54,285 nucleotides of DNA from JBBSHJ01 sp038253135 (GCA_038253135.1 JBBSHJ010000008.1:1-54285); one strand, 5' to 3'; shown: positions 40,693 through 49,971, counted from the stretch's first letter. Numbers and translations are program-made. The notes: generated by a model from the sequence alone, not told the origin.

Positions 40693-43600
40693 CTACCGGG
40701 TGAAGCGCAGCGTGACGATCTCGAAGGGCCGCAACGCCAGCTCGACCCCGCCGCCGGTCAGATCACGCTTGGCGGTCTCCCGCTCCAGCAGGTCGGTCTC
40801 GACGACGGACGTCGCCTCGAAGCCCGGTACGACGCGCGCGCTCGCCCGGCCGCCGCGGGACTCATAGACCCGCACGACGATGTCGCCGGTGCGGTCGTCC
40901 GCCGGCTTCACGGCCGATACGATCACCGCCGGGTCGTCGACCGTGACGGCCGGCTCCACACCCTTCGCGCCGGTGACGGTCCGTGCCGGCTGGTTGATCC
41001 GGAATCCCTCCGCCGCCGCGTCGGCCACGTCCGCGCCCACCACGAGGGCATAACGCAGCACGTGCTCACCCTGGTCGGTCACCGGGTCGGGGCACAGCGG
41101 CGCTCGCAGCAGCGAGAGCCGGACCGTCGTCGAGATGTTGCCGTCCTCGTCCGCGTGCCGCGACACATCGTGGCCGTACGTCGAGTCGTTGACGACCGCC
41201 GCGCCGTAGCCGGGCTCCTCGACGTGCAGGAACCGGTGCGCGCAGATCTCGAACTTCGCGGTCTCCCACGAGGTGTTCGTGTGGGTCGGCCGGAAGTGAT
41301 GACCGAACTGGGTCTCGGCCGCCGAGCGCTCGGCCGCGATGGCGAGCGGGAAGGACACCTTGAGGAACTTCTCCTTCTCGTGCCAGTCCACCCTCGTCTC
41401 GACGTCGACCCGCTTGGCACCGGCCGGCAGCGACACCTTCTGCTGCACGGTCGAGGAGCCGAAGCTGCGGGTGATGGTGAGCACGCCGTCCGCCTCGGTG
41501 ATCGAGTCGACGTCGGTCAGGTCGGTGACCACGTTGCGGTAGAACTTGTCGACGTCCCAGGCGTCCCACATGTTCGGCGTGTCCACATGGAGCTGGAGCA
41601 GGTTTGCCGGTCCGGCCAGGACCTCCCGGCCGGCGGCCTGGTCGACGACGGAGGTCAGCAGGCCGCATGGGTCGACCACGGCCGTCACCAGGCCGTTGTC
41701 GAGCACGTAACCGGCGCTCCCGGCCGAGACCGACACGGCCGAGCCGGGGGCCGGCGTACCGGCTCCGAGGGCGGCGACACCATCCCGGGCGTGCGGCGCG
41801 GCGTTGAAGACGATCGGCTGCGAGCCCTGACCGGCCAGCGCCTGCTGCGCCGCCGCGATGAGCGACTCGAGCTCGACCGCCAGCTTGGCGTAGGTCGCCT
41901 CGGCCTCGCGGTGCACCCAGTGGATCGAGCTGCCGGGAAGGATGTCGTGGAACTGGTTCAGCAACACGGCCTTCCAGATCCGGTCCAGCTCGTCGTACGG
42001 GTAGTCCGCCACGCCGGCCAGCAGCGCCGCGGTCGACCAGATCTCGGCCTCGCGGAGCAGCGACTCGCTGCGCCGGTTGCCCTGCTTGGTCTTGGCCTGG
42101 GAGGTGTACGTCGCCCGGTGCAGCTCCAGGTAGAGCTCGCCGCGCCAGACCGGCGCGTCGGCGTACTCCTCGTGCGCGGCCTCGAAGAACTTCACCGGCG
42201 GCTCGACCTGCACCGTCGGCGCGCCCTCGAGGTCGGCGAAGCGCTCCGCGTTGCCGAGCATCTCGCGGGTGGGGCCGCCGCCGCCGTCGCCGTAGCCGAA
42301 CGGCAGCAACGACCGGGTGCCGCCGCCCTTGTCCTGGTAGTTCTGCTGGGCGTAGACCAGCTCCTTGGCCGTCACCATGCCGTTGTAGGTGTCGGCCGAC
42401 GGGAAGTGGGTGAAGACCCGGGTGCCGTCGATGCCCTCCCACCAGAAGGTGTGGTGCGGGAACTTGTTGGTCTGGTTCCACGAGATCTTCTGGGTCAGGA
42501 ACCATTTGGTGCCGGTCAGCTTGACGATCTGCGGCAGCCCCGGCGAGTAGCCGAAGGAGTCGGGCAGCCACACCTCGGGCGTGTCGATGCCGTACTCGTC
42601 GAGGAAGAACCGCTTGCCGTAGGTGAACTGCCGCGCCATCGCCTCCGACCCGGGCATGTTGGTGTCGGACTCCACCCACATGCTGCCGACCGGGATGATC
42701 TGGCCGGCCGCGACCGCGTCCTTGAGCCGGCGCCACACCTTGGGGTGGTGCTCCTTCATCCAGGCGTGCTGCTGGGCGGAGGAGAAGGCAAAGACGAACC
42801 CCGGATTGTCGGCGGCCAGCGCGGTCACGTTGGAGACGGTCCGCGCGACCTTGCGCACGGTCTCGCGCAGCGGCCAGAGCCAGGCCGAGTCGATGTGCGC
42901 GTGGCCGACGGCGTGTACGTGGTGTGCGCTGGCGTACGCCGGCTTGGCCAGCACCGGCGCGAGGACCGCACGAGCGGTCGCCGCGGAGCCGGGTACGTCG
43001 TCCAGGTCGACGGCGTCGAGCGTGCGATCGATCGCGGTCAGCAGCTCCCACTTGCGCGGCAGCGACTCCTCGAGCTCGTTCGCCAGCCCCGCCGCCACCT
43101 CGAGGTCGAGGACGAGCTGCCACACCTCCTGGTTGACCAGTGCGAGGTCGGCCTTGCGGACCTCGAACAGCGGCTCGTCGGGTGCGGTCTCGACGTCGCC
43201 CAGCTGGGTCGGCTGGAATCGGTCCAGGATGTTCGGGTTGGACGCGGCCTCGACATAGAAGTCGATCGCCGCGCCGCCCCTGGCGCGGGCAGCCGTGTCA
43301 CTCGACAGGCCGCCGGAGGAGATGCCACCCAGCGGCACGTACATGTTCCGCGGGGACAGGCCCTTGATCGGCTCGCCCTCGGGCGTGTAGGCCAGGCCCT
43401 CCGCGGAGAAGCCGGGACCGCCGCCGAATCCGAGGTCGATGACCGCCTCGGCCGGCTTGCCGTCCCAGTCGGCGGGGACGCTGCCGTGGAACCGGAACCA
43501 GCTGGTCCCCCACGGCGGTCCCCAGGTGTCCCCGACGGCGGCCTTGGTGTAGGTCGCGGCGAGGGCATCCTCCACCGGCACCGGCTCGCCGGGGACGTGC

Positions 43601-43707
43601 CAGACCTGGATGTCGAGGGCCGCCGTCGCTCCGTAGATGTGCGGTCGGATGCGCTGTTCGAGCGTGCGGTAGAGCCGGTTCTCGACCAGGGAACGGTCGG
43701 TGAGCAT
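40693..43707 (-). CDS. Alpha-mannosidase (glycoside hydrolase family 38)
   Basis: Hydrolyses terminal alpha-mannose from oligosaccharides or glycoconjugates. The 1004-residue protein is of usual length. The catalytic domain shows HAVGHAHIDSAWLWPLRET (zinc ligands His269/Asp273 region), WLPDSFGYSPGLPQI with the Asp nucleophile, and THFPSADTYNG. The C-terminal half is the beta-sandwich region typical of bacterial GH38 enzymes. No signal peptide is visible, so it is cytoplasmic. The ATG at 43707 has GGAGG 8 nt upstream. It diverges from the oligopeptidase gene; the 297-bp intergenic region holds both promoters. Confidence 0.92.
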   Translation of the reverse strand: MLTDRSLVENRLYRTLEQRIRPHIYGATAALDIQVWHVPGEPVPVEDALAATYTKAAVGDTWGPPWGTSWFRFHGSVPADWDGKPAEAVIDLGFGGGPGFSAEGLAYTPEGEPIKGLSPRNMYVPLGGISSGGLSSDTAARARGGAAIDFYVEAASNPNILDRFQPTQLGDVETAPDEPLFEVRKADLALVNQEVWQLVLDLEVAAGLANELEESLPRKWELLTAIDRTLDAVDLDDVPGSAATARAVLAPVLAKPAYASAHHVHAVGHAHIDSAWLWPLRETVRKVARTVSNVTALAADNPGFVFAFSSAQQHAWMKEHHPKVWRRLKDAVAAGQIIPVGSMWVESDTNMPGSEAMARQFTYGKRFFLDEYGIDTPEVWLPDSFGYSPGLPQIVKLTGTKWFLTQKISWNQTNKFPHHTFWWEGIDGTRVFTHFPSADTYNGMVTAKELVYAQQNYQDKGGGTRSLLPFGYGDGGGGPTREMLGNAERFADLEGAPTVQVEPPVKFFEAAHEEYADAPVWRGELYLELHRATYTSQAKTKQGNRRSESLLREAEIWSTAALLAGVADYPYDELDRIWKAVLLNQFHDILPGSSIHWVHREAEATYAKLAVELESLIAAAQQALAGQGSQPIVFNAAPHARDGVAALGAGTPAPGSAVSVSAGSAGYVLDNGLVTAVVDPCGLLTSVVDQAAGREVLAGPANLLQLHVDTPNMWDAWDVDKFYRNVVTDLTDVDSITEADGVLTITRSFGSSTVQQKVSLPAGAKRVDVETRVDWHEKEKFLKVSFPLAIAAERSAAETQFGHHFRPTHTNTSWETAKFEICAHRFLHVEEPGYGAAVVNDSTYGHDVSRHADEDGNISTTVRLSLLRAPLCPDPVTDQGEHVLRYALVVGADVADAAAEGFRINQPARTVTGAKGVEPAVTVDDPAVIVSAVKPADDRTGDIVVRVYESRGGRASARVVPGFEATSVVETDLLERETAKRDLTGGGVELALRPFEIVTLRFTR

Positions 43708-43991
43708 GAAGCCTCCGGTACGGGATGATCGGCAGATCCACGCTCGACGCGCGGGTGGCGTTGACGCTACCCGTGCCTCCGCACACCGCGACAGGTGCGT
43801 CCGTCCCCGGTCCGGCCCGATGCGACCCGCGCCGGCCGCCGGGGCCGCTCCTGCCTCAGCGGGCACGCTTCATCCGGCGTCGATCTTGTACGCCGCGTTC
43901 CAGCCGTTTGGTTGCGCAGGTCCGGGTAGAGAGGGTGTCCGACGGGTGGCAGCCGGGCGCGCAGGGCAGGCGGGTGAAACTGCCGGGACGC

Positions 43992-43997
43992 TAACGT
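43992..43997 (+). promoter_or_regulatory. -10 box of a leaderless promoter for oligopeptidase B
   Basis: TAACGT ends 7 nt before the GTG at 44005. This favours that GTG over the in-frame GTG at 43996. Confidence 0.5.
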
Positions 43998-44004
43998 GCA
44001 ATGC

Positions 44005-46089
44005 GTGACCGAGCCGAGCGCGCCCACCGCCAAGCAGATACCAACCATGCGCAGCCGCCACGGCGACGAGACCGTCGACGAGTACGCGTGGCTGCGCGAT
44101 CACGAGGATCCGGACACGACGGCCTACCTCGAGGCCGAGAACGCCTACTGCGCCGTCCGCACCGCCCGGCTCGAGCCGCTGCAGGAGGAGATCTTCGCCG
44201 AGATCAAAGAGCGCACGCAGGAGACCGATCTGTCGGTGCCGGCCCGCGAGGGCGACTGGTGGTATTACACCCGCACCGAGGAGGGCAAGCAGTATCCCGT
44301 GCACTGCCGCCGCCCCGCCGGCGAGGACCGGGCGCTGGATGAGTCAGCGCCCGAGCAGGTGCTGCTGGACGGCAACGTCGAGGCCGGCGATGCCGACTAC
44401 TTCCGGATCGGCGTCTTCGAGATCAGCGCCGACGCCTCGCTGCTCGCCTATGGCGTCGACCGCAACGGTTCGGAGCAGTACGTCGTGCGCTTCCGCCGGC
44501 TCACCGGCGATCCCGCGACCCTGCCGGACGAGATTTCCGGCGTCTATTACGGCGGGGCCTTTTCCGCTGACGGCTCGACCTTCTTCTACACGACGCTGGA
44601 TGCGGCGATGCGGCCCTACCGCGCCTTCCGGCACCGTCTCGGCACCGACCAGGCCGACGACGATCTGCTTCGGGAGGAGACGGACGAGAAGTATTTCCTC
44701 TATGTGCACCCCACCCGCAGCAAGGAATTCATCCAGATGACGGCGAGCAGCTCGCTCACCAGCGAGGTCGCCGTCCTCTCGGCCGCCACACCCGACGGCG
44801 AATTCGCACCGATCGAGCCGCGCCGGCAGGGCGTCGAATACAGCATCGATCACCACCGCGACGTCTTTTACGTCCTGCACAACACCGCCGCGCCGAATTT
44901 CACCCTCGCCGTGACTCCGGTGTCGGCCCCCGGCCGCGACCAGTGGCGCACGGTGATCGAGCACCGCGCCGACACCCGGCTGACCGGCGTCGACGCCTTC
45001 GCCGGCCATCTCGCCATGTCGCTGCGGACCGGCGGACGCACCGGCGTACGGATCCACCCGCTCTCCGGCGATGAGCTCGGCGCGGGCACCGACATCACCT
45101 TCCCGGACGAGATCTACACCGTCCACGTCGATGACAATCCGGACTTCGACACCACCGCACTCCGGCTGGACTACTCGTCCTTCATCACGCCGCGCACGAT
45201 CTTCGACTACGACGTCAGCACTCGAACGCTCGAGTTGAAGAAGCAGACCGAGGTGCTCGGCGGCGTCGACCTGTCGGCGTACGAGACGGTACGGGAGTGG
45301 GCCACCGCGACGGATGGGACGAAGGTGCCGCTGTCGGTCGCCTACCGCAAGGACACCGCGCTCGACGGTACGGCGCCCTGCCTGCTCTACGGCTACGGCT
45401 CCTACGAGGCCAGCATGGACCCGACGTTCTCGATCCCGCGGCTGTCCTTGCTCGACCGTGGAGTCGTCTACGTGACGGCGCACGTCCGCGGCGGCGGCGA
45501 GATGGGCCGGGCGTGGTACGAGGACGGCAAGCTGCTGGCCAAGCGCAACACCTTCACCGATTTCGTCGCCGCCGCCGACCATCTCGCGGCCGCCGGCTAC
45601 ACGTCGTACGACCGCGTCGTCGCGCGCGGCGGCAGCGCCGGCGGCCTGCTCATGGGCGCGGTCGCCAACCTCGCGCCGGAGAAGTTCGCCGGCATCCTGG
45701 CGCACGTGCCGTTCGTGGACGCGCTCAACACGATCCTCGACCCGTCGCTTCCGCTCACCGTGATCGAGTGGGAGGAGTGGGGCAATCCGGTCGACTCGGT
45801 CGAGGTCTTCGGCTACATGCGGTCCTACGCGCCGTACGAGAACGTCGAGGCGAAGGGCTACCCGGCAATCTTCGCGACCGCCGGGCTCAACGACCCCCGG
45901 GTCGGGTATCACGAGCCGGCCAAATGGGTCGCCCGGCTGCGGGCCCGCAAGACCGACTCGCGCGAGCTCCTGCTCAAGACCGAGATGGGCGCGGGTCACG
46001 GCGGCAAGTCGGGACGGTACGACGCATGGCAGGACGAAGCGCTCTACCTGGCCTGGGCCCTCGACACCGCGGGTGCCACCGGCGTCTGA
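44005..46089 (+). CDS. ptrB: Oligopeptidase B (S9A prolyl oligopeptidase family)
   Basis: A cytoplasmic serine peptidase cleaving short peptides after basic residues. The 694-residue product has the seven-bladed propeller (about residues 70-400; ARKxxxHGD-like entry RSRHGDETVDEYAWLRD) and an alpha/beta-hydrolase domain. It has GYGSYEASMDPTF, AHVRGGGEMGRAWYEDGK, the nucleophile in RGGSAGGLLMGAV, Asp in ATAGLNDPRVGYHEP and His in GAGHGGKSGRYDAW. EWEEWGNP is the family's S1-forming segment. The start is taken as GTG 44005 because of a well-spaced -10 box. Confidence 0.93.
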   Translation: MTEPSAPTAKQIPTMRSRHGDETVDEYAWLRDHEDPDTTAYLEAENAYCAVRTARLEPLQEEIFAEIKERTQETDLSVPAREGDWWYYTRTEEGKQYPVHCRRPAGEDRALDESAPEQVLLDGNVEAGDADYFRIGVFEISADASLLAYGVDRNGSEQYVVRFRRLTGDPATLPDEISGVYYGGAFSADGSTFFYTTLDAAMRPYRAFRHRLGTDQADDDLLREETDEKYFLYVHPTRSKEFIQMTASSSLTSEVAVLSAATPDGEFAPIEPRRQGVEYSIDHHRDVFYVLHNTAAPNFTLAVTPVSAPGRDQWRTVIEHRADTRLTGVDAFAGHLAMSLRTGGRTGVRIHPLSGDELGAGTDITFPDEIYTVHVDDNPDFDTTALRLDYSSFITPRTIFDYDVSTRTLELKKQTEVLGGVDLSAYETVREWATATDGTKVPLSVAYRKDTALDGTAPCLLYGYGSYEASMDPTFSIPRLSLLDRGVVYVTAHVRGGGEMGRAWYEDGKLLAKRNTFTDFVAAADHLAAAGYTSYDRVVARGGSAGGLLMGAVANLAPEKFAGILAHVPFVDALNTILDPSLPLTVIEWEEWGNPVDSVEVFGYMRSYAPYENVEAKGYPAIFATAGLNDPRVGYHEPAKWVARLRARKTDSRELLLKTEMGAGHGGKSGRYDAWQDEALYLAWALDTAGATGV

Positions 46090-46234
46090 CCCGGCGTCCG
46101 CGCGGGTCGTCGTACGGTCGTCCGTCCATGATCGAGGCCGAAGTGAGGTAGATCACCCACCGGAACTGGCCGAGCAGTCGCGGCGCGTGAGCGGGTTGCT
46201 GCCGTGAACCTCCGGCTCGCGGCCGGTCCGGGTG

Positions 46235-46969
46235 CTAGGCCTCCGGCTCGGGCGACCGCCCCGAGTCCGCCTCCGGCGGGGCGGATGGCAGCAGGTCGGT
46301 CAGCTCCGAGGTCGGGATCCGGCGGAAGCACCGCAGCGCACGCGTCCGGTCGAGCACGGCCACCTCGAGATCGCGTGCCTGCAGCGCGGCCGCGTCGCGC
46401 CGACCGGCCGACAGGGCGTCGACGGCCATGCGCAGCCCGGCCTCGATCGTCGTTTCCGGCTGGTACGCCGAGCGCAGCCGCTCGCTGATCGCATCGGACT
46501 CGCCGCCCATCGCGGCGAACTGCGGCTCCTCGACGATCGACCCGTCGTAGGTGAGCCGGTAGAGCTGGTCCTCGTCCGCTGACGGGCCGACCTCGGCGAC
46601 GCAGATCTCGACCTCGAACGGCTTCTGCTGCTCGGTGAAGATCGCGCCCAGGTTGGCGGCGTACATGTTGGCGATCGCCTGCCCGCTCACGTCCCGGCGG
46701 CTGTTCGAGTAGCCCCACACGTCGGCGTACCGCACACCCGCAACCCGCAGGCTCTCGAACTCGTTGTAGCGGCCGGCGCCGGCGAACCCGACGCGGTCGT
46801 ACAGCTCGCCCAGCTTGTGCAGGCTGCGGGAGGCGTTGTCGGCGACGAAGAGGACGCCACCCGGGTACTTCAGCGCCACCACTCCACGCCCGCGAGCGAC
46901 GTTCTTGCGGGCGTACTCCGACCGGTCGCGCATGATCTGCTCGGCCGAGGCGTAGAACGGCATCGTCAT
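46235..46969 (-). CDS. prcA: Proteasome subunit alpha PrcA
   Basis: A 244-residue alpha subunit that forms the outer gated rings of the 20S core. It has the N-terminal gate region (MPFYASAEQIMRDRSEYARKNVARGR), GVVALKYPGGVLFVADN, ELYDRVGFAGAGRYNEFE, IFTEQQKPFEVEICVAEVG and the LYRLTYDGSIVEEP strand. The C-terminus is a Pro/Glu/Ser-rich tail. GGAG lies about 10 nt before the ATG. In most actinobacteria prcB and prcA touch or overlap; here 159 bp of repeat-bearing DNA separates them. Confidence 0.95.
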   Translation of the reverse strand: MTMPFYASAEQIMRDRSEYARKNVARGRGVVALKYPGGVLFVADNASRSLHKLGELYDRVGFAGAGRYNEFESLRVAGVRYADVWGYSNSRRDVSGQAIANMYAANLGAIFTEQQKPFEVEICVAEVGPSADEDQLYRLTYDGSIVEEPQFAAMGGESDAISERLRSAYQPETTIEAGLRMAVDALSAGRRDAAALQARDLEVAVLDRTRALRCFRRIPTSELTDLLPSAPPEADSGRSPEPEA

Positions 46970-46995
46970 CGGTGACGGGCTCCTTCGGTCTCCAT

Positions 46996-47113
46996 AGAAT
47001 TGCGCGGCCTCCGCATTCGCTGCGCGCCTCCCTCGTTCCTCGCTCGGATGCTCGCTCCCTCGTCGGCCGACGCGGACTCAAGAGAATTGCGCGGCTTCCG
47101 CACTCGCTGCGCG
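46996..47113. repeat. Repeat-filled spacer between prcB and prcA
   Basis: Two 31-bp copies beginning AGAATTGCGCGGC (46996-47026 and 47083-47113, two differences) flank DNA whose minus strand reads CCGACGAGGGAGCGAGCA, the core also found near pafA and pafB/pafC. A perfect TGATCATGATCA palindrome follows at 47115-47126. The spacer encodes nothing recognisable. Confidence 0.85.
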
Positions 47114-47128
47114 GTGATCATGATCAGT

Positions 47129-47968
47129 TCAGCCGCCGGGCTTCCCGCGGCGGGCCGCGACGACGGCTTCGCTGACCTGCGCGATCTGGTCGGCCGGCAC
47201 GCGCGCGGAGCCCTGCGCCGTCACGAGCAGAACGAGCGGGAAGATCTGCCGGTTGACGTCGGGTCCGCCGGTCGCCGTGTCGTCGTCGGCCGCGTCGTAG
47301 AGCGCATCGATCGCGACCCGAGTCGCCTCCTCGGGCGACAACCCCTCGCGCCAGAGCTTCTTCAACGAACCCTTCGCGTAGGGCGAGCCCGACCCGATGG
47401 TGTGGAAATGCTGCTCCTCGTAGGGACCGCCGGCGGCGTCGTAGCTGAAGATCCGTCCCGCCGGAGCGCCGTCGGCCGCGTTCGGGTCGAAACCGGCGAA
47501 GAGCGGGATGATCACCAGGCCCTGCATCGCCAGGCTGAGGTTGCCGCGCACCATGGTCGACAGGCGGTTCGCCTTGCCGTCAAGGGACAGGTGCGTGCCC
47601 TGGATCTTCTCGTAGTGCTCGAGCTCGACCCGGAACAGCTTGACCATTTCGACCGCCATGCCGGCGGTGCCCGCGATGCCGACGACGCTGTAGTCGTCGG
47701 TGGCGAAGACCTTCTCGATGTCGCGCTGGGCGATGTAGTTTCCGGCCGTCGCGCGCCGGTCACCGGCCATGAGTACGCCGCCCGTGAAGGTCAACGCGAC
47801 GATCGTCGTACCGTGCCGCAGGCCGAGGTCGACCGTCGGCTCGACGGGTGGCAGCGGCCGGCGGCCGGGCAGCAGGTGCGGCGCCGCCTGGTGCAGGAAG
47901 TCGGTGAACGACGAACCCGGGGCCTGGTAGTAGGCCGGCAGTCGGCCGGGGACCTGCTGCTCTGACAC
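47129..47968 (-). CDS. prcB: Proteasome subunit beta PrcB
   Basis: The catalytic subunit. The propeptide (about 53 residues, containing SSFTDFLHQAAPHLLPG as in mycobacteria) is cut before the nucleophile in HGTTIVALTF (Thr54 of the precursor). Lys and Asp of the active site lie in GGVLMAGDRRAT and the following strands; VGIAGTAGMAVEM, ELEHYEK, MVRGNLSLAMQGL and ALYDAADDDTATGGPD are further family marks. The GTG at 47968 has AGGAG directly upstream, so I prefer it to the GTG four codons earlier. It lies 45 bp after pup. Confidence 0.95.
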   Translation of the reverse strand: MSEQQVPGRLPAYYQAPGSSFTDFLHQAAPHLLPGRRPLPPVEPTVDLGLRHGTTIVALTFTGGVLMAGDRRATAGNYIAQRDIEKVFATDDYSVVGIAGTAGMAVEMVKLFRVELEHYEKIQGTHLSLDGKANRLSTMVRGNLSLAMQGLVIIPLFAGFDPNAADGAPAGRIFSYDAAGGPYEEQHFHTIGSGSPYAKGSLKKLWREGLSPEEATRVAIDALYDAADDDTATGGPDVNRQIFPLVLLVTAQGSARVPADQIAQVSEAVVAARRGKPGG

Positions 47969-48013
47969 GAAACTCCTCACAATGATGGGGCTCGGCCGGT
48001 GCTGGCCGGGAGA

Positions 48014-48238
48014 CTACTCGCCGCCCTTTTGCACATAGGAGCGCACGAACTCCTCGGCATTCTCCTCGAGTACGCCGTCGATCTCGTCCAGCATCGAGTC
48101 GACGTCGTCGTCGAGCTTGTCCTTCTGCGCCTGCGCATCCGCGGTCGGCGACTGGGTCGCGGCGTCGTCGACCTCCGCCTCCGTCTCGGTCTCACGGTTC
48201 TGGCGCTGTTGCTGGCCGCCGTGCTCCTGTCGTGCCAT
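48014..48238 (-). CDS. pup: Prokaryotic ubiquitin-like protein Pup
   Basis: A 74-residue disordered tag. It has the QEHGGQQQ N-terminus, an acidic middle, the helix that binds Mpa coiled coils (DKLDDDVDSMLDEIDGVLEE) and the C-terminal FVRSYVQKGGE. It ends in Gly-Gly-Glu, not Gly-Gly-Gln, so it can be used by PafA without deamidation. GGAGGG precedes the ATG by 7 nt; an upstream in-frame extension is not conserved. The 205 bp before it are not coding, so pup-prcB-prcA may have its own promoter. Confidence 0.95.
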   Translation of the reverse strand: MARQEHGGQQQRQNRETETEAEVDDAATQSPTADAQAQKDKLDDDVDSMLDEIDGVLEENAEEFVRSYVQKGGE

Positions 48239-48443
48239 AGGGAAGCCCTCCAAAGACGTCCGGTGCGGGCGCACAGTCCACGGCGCTCGCACGCCATGAT
48301 CAGGCACCGCATCGTCCACGGTACCGACGTGCTCCACGCTACCCATGTGGCGTTCACGCGCAGCCGATCGCGCGGCGCGCCACCGGGCCATCTACCCGGG
48401 CCATCTTCCCGGCGGCCAGCTGCCGGGCTGCGACCCGGCCGGT

Positions 48444-49958
48444 TCATTCGCCGCCGGTGACCTCATCGACCAGGGCCGCCGCGTCCGGGCAGCGATCCAG
48501 CAGATCCGCGACGTGGGCGCGGGTGCCCCGCAGCGGCTCGAGCATCGGGATCCGGACCAGCGCCTCGCGGCCGACGTCGAAGACGACCGAATCCCAGGAC
48601 GCCGCCGCTACCGATGAGGTGTAACGGCGCACGCACTCGCCGCGGAAGTAGGCGCGGGTGTCCTCGGGTGGCCGGGTGACCGCGTCCTGCACCGAGCCCG
48701 GGTCGAGCAGGGTCTGCATCGAACCCCGGCGCACCAGCCGGTGGTAGAGGCCCTTCTCGGGACGGACGTCGGCGTACTGGAGGTCGATGAGGGCGAGCGT
48801 GGGCGCGTCCCAGGCGAGGCCGTCCCGAGCGCGGTAGCCCTCCAGCAGCCGCAGCTTGGCCACCCAGTCGAGCTCACCGGCGCAGCGGATCGGGTCCTCG
48901 CCGAGCCGCTCGAGCACGGACTCCCAGCGTGCCAGCACGTCGGCGGTCTGGTCATCGACGTCCGAGCCGTAATGGTCGTCGACGTACTTGCGCGCCTGCT
49001 CCAGGTATTCCTGCTGCACCTGCAGGCCGGTGAGCCGCCGGCCATCGACCAGGCGCACCTGGGTGCGCAGCGTCGCGTCGTGCGAGATCTCGTGCATCGA
49101 CTCGACCGGATCGGCGAGCCGCAGGTCGACCGTGAGCGCGTCGTCCTCGATCATCGCCAGCACGAGGGCCGTCGTACCGAGCTTGAGGTAGGTCGCGATC
49201 TCGGAGAGGTTGGCGTCGCCCACGATGACGTGCAGCCGCCGGTAGCGGTCGGCGTCGGCGTGCGGCTCGTCCCGGGTGTTGATGATCGGGCGCTTGAGCG
49301 TGGTCTCGAGACCGACCTCGACCTCGAAGAAGTCCGCGCGCTGCGAGATCTGGAACCCGGCCCCGCGGCCGTCCTGGCCGATGCCGACGCGGCCCTGACC
49401 GCAGATCACCTGACGCGACACGAGGAACGGAGTGAGGTGCCGCACAATGTCAGGGAACGGCGTCGCCCGCTTCATCAGGTAGTTCTCGTGGGTGCCGTAG
49501 GAGACGCCCTTGTTGTCGGTGTTGTTCTTGTAGAGGTTGATCGTCGGCTGCCCGGGTACGGCGGCGATGAGGCGGGCCGCGTGGGCCATGAGCAATTCCC
49601 CGGCCTTTTCCCATCGGACCGCGTCTATCGGATTGGTCGTCTCCGGCGCGGAGTACTCGGGGTGGGCATGGTCGACGTAGAGCCGGGCGCCGTTGGTGAG
49701 GATCACGTTGGCCAGCCCCGTGTCGTCCTCGACATCGATCGGCGGCGCCGGGCTCAGATCGAAACCGCGGGCATCGCGCAGCGGCGACTCCTCCTCGAAG
49801 TCCCACCGCGGCCGGCCGCGCTGCGTGGACTGCCGCAACGCGGCCGCGGCGTAGCTGTTGACGACCTGGGACGAGAGGAGCATGGAGTTGGCACCCGGTT
49901 GCCCGGGCACGGCGACGCCGTACTCGACCTCGGTCCCCATCACGCGGCGAACGGTCAC
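48444..49958 (-). CDS. dop: Pup deamidase/depupylase Dop
   Basis: A 504-residue paralogue of PafA that removes Pup from targets and deamidates Pup-Gln. It has MGTEVEYGVAVPG, the Dop-specific loop with WDFEEESPLRDARGFDLS, ILTNGARLYVDHAHPEYSAPET, LYKNNTDNKGVSYGTHENYL, RPIINTRDEPHADADRYRRLHVIVGDAN and the C-terminal AYFRGECVRRY and SWDSVVFD segments. The GTG at 49958 is preceded by TAGGGT at 7 nt, so dop appears to start a leaderless transcript. Because Pup already ends in Glu here, Dop's main role would be depupylation. Confidence 0.95.
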   Translation of the reverse strand: MTVRRVMGTEVEYGVAVPGQPGANSMLLSSQVVNSYAAAALRQSTQRGRPRWDFEEESPLRDARGFDLSPAPPIDVEDDTGLANVILTNGARLYVDHAHPEYSAPETTNPIDAVRWEKAGELLMAHAARLIAAVPGQPTINLYKNNTDNKGVSYGTHENYLMKRATPFPDIVRHLTPFLVSRQVICGQGRVGIGQDGRGAGFQISQRADFFEVEVGLETTLKRPIINTRDEPHADADRYRRLHVIVGDANLSEIATYLKLGTTALVLAMIEDDALTVDLRLADPVESMHEISHDATLRTQVRLVDGRRLTGLQVQQEYLEQARKYVDDHYGSDVDDQTADVLARWESVLERLGEDPIRCAGELDWVAKLRLLEGYRARDGLAWDAPTLALIDLQYADVRPEKGLYHRLVRRGSMQTLLDPGSVQDAVTRPPEDTRAYFRGECVRRYTSSVAAASWDSVVFDVGREALVRIPMLEPLRGTRAHVADLLDRCPDAAALVDEVTGGE

Positions 49959-49965
49959 GCGATCA

Positions 49966-49971
49966 ACCCTA
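49966..49971 (-). promoter_or_regulatory. -10 box of a leaderless promoter for dop
   Basis: TAGGGT on the minus strand, 7 nt before the GTG at 49958. Confidence 0.5.

Noticed and set aside
40684..43728. A 1014-residue open frame on the plus strand opposite the alpha-mannosidase
   Set aside because: It is antisense to a clear GH38 gene, has no domain features and is rich in Arg/Val/Leu/Gly as expected of a GC-rich shadow frame.
43708..44004. A LacI-like operator in the alpha-mannosidase/oligopeptidase intergenic region
   Set aside because: The candidate GTAGCGTCAACGCCAC has several mismatched positions across its dyad, so it is too weak to list.
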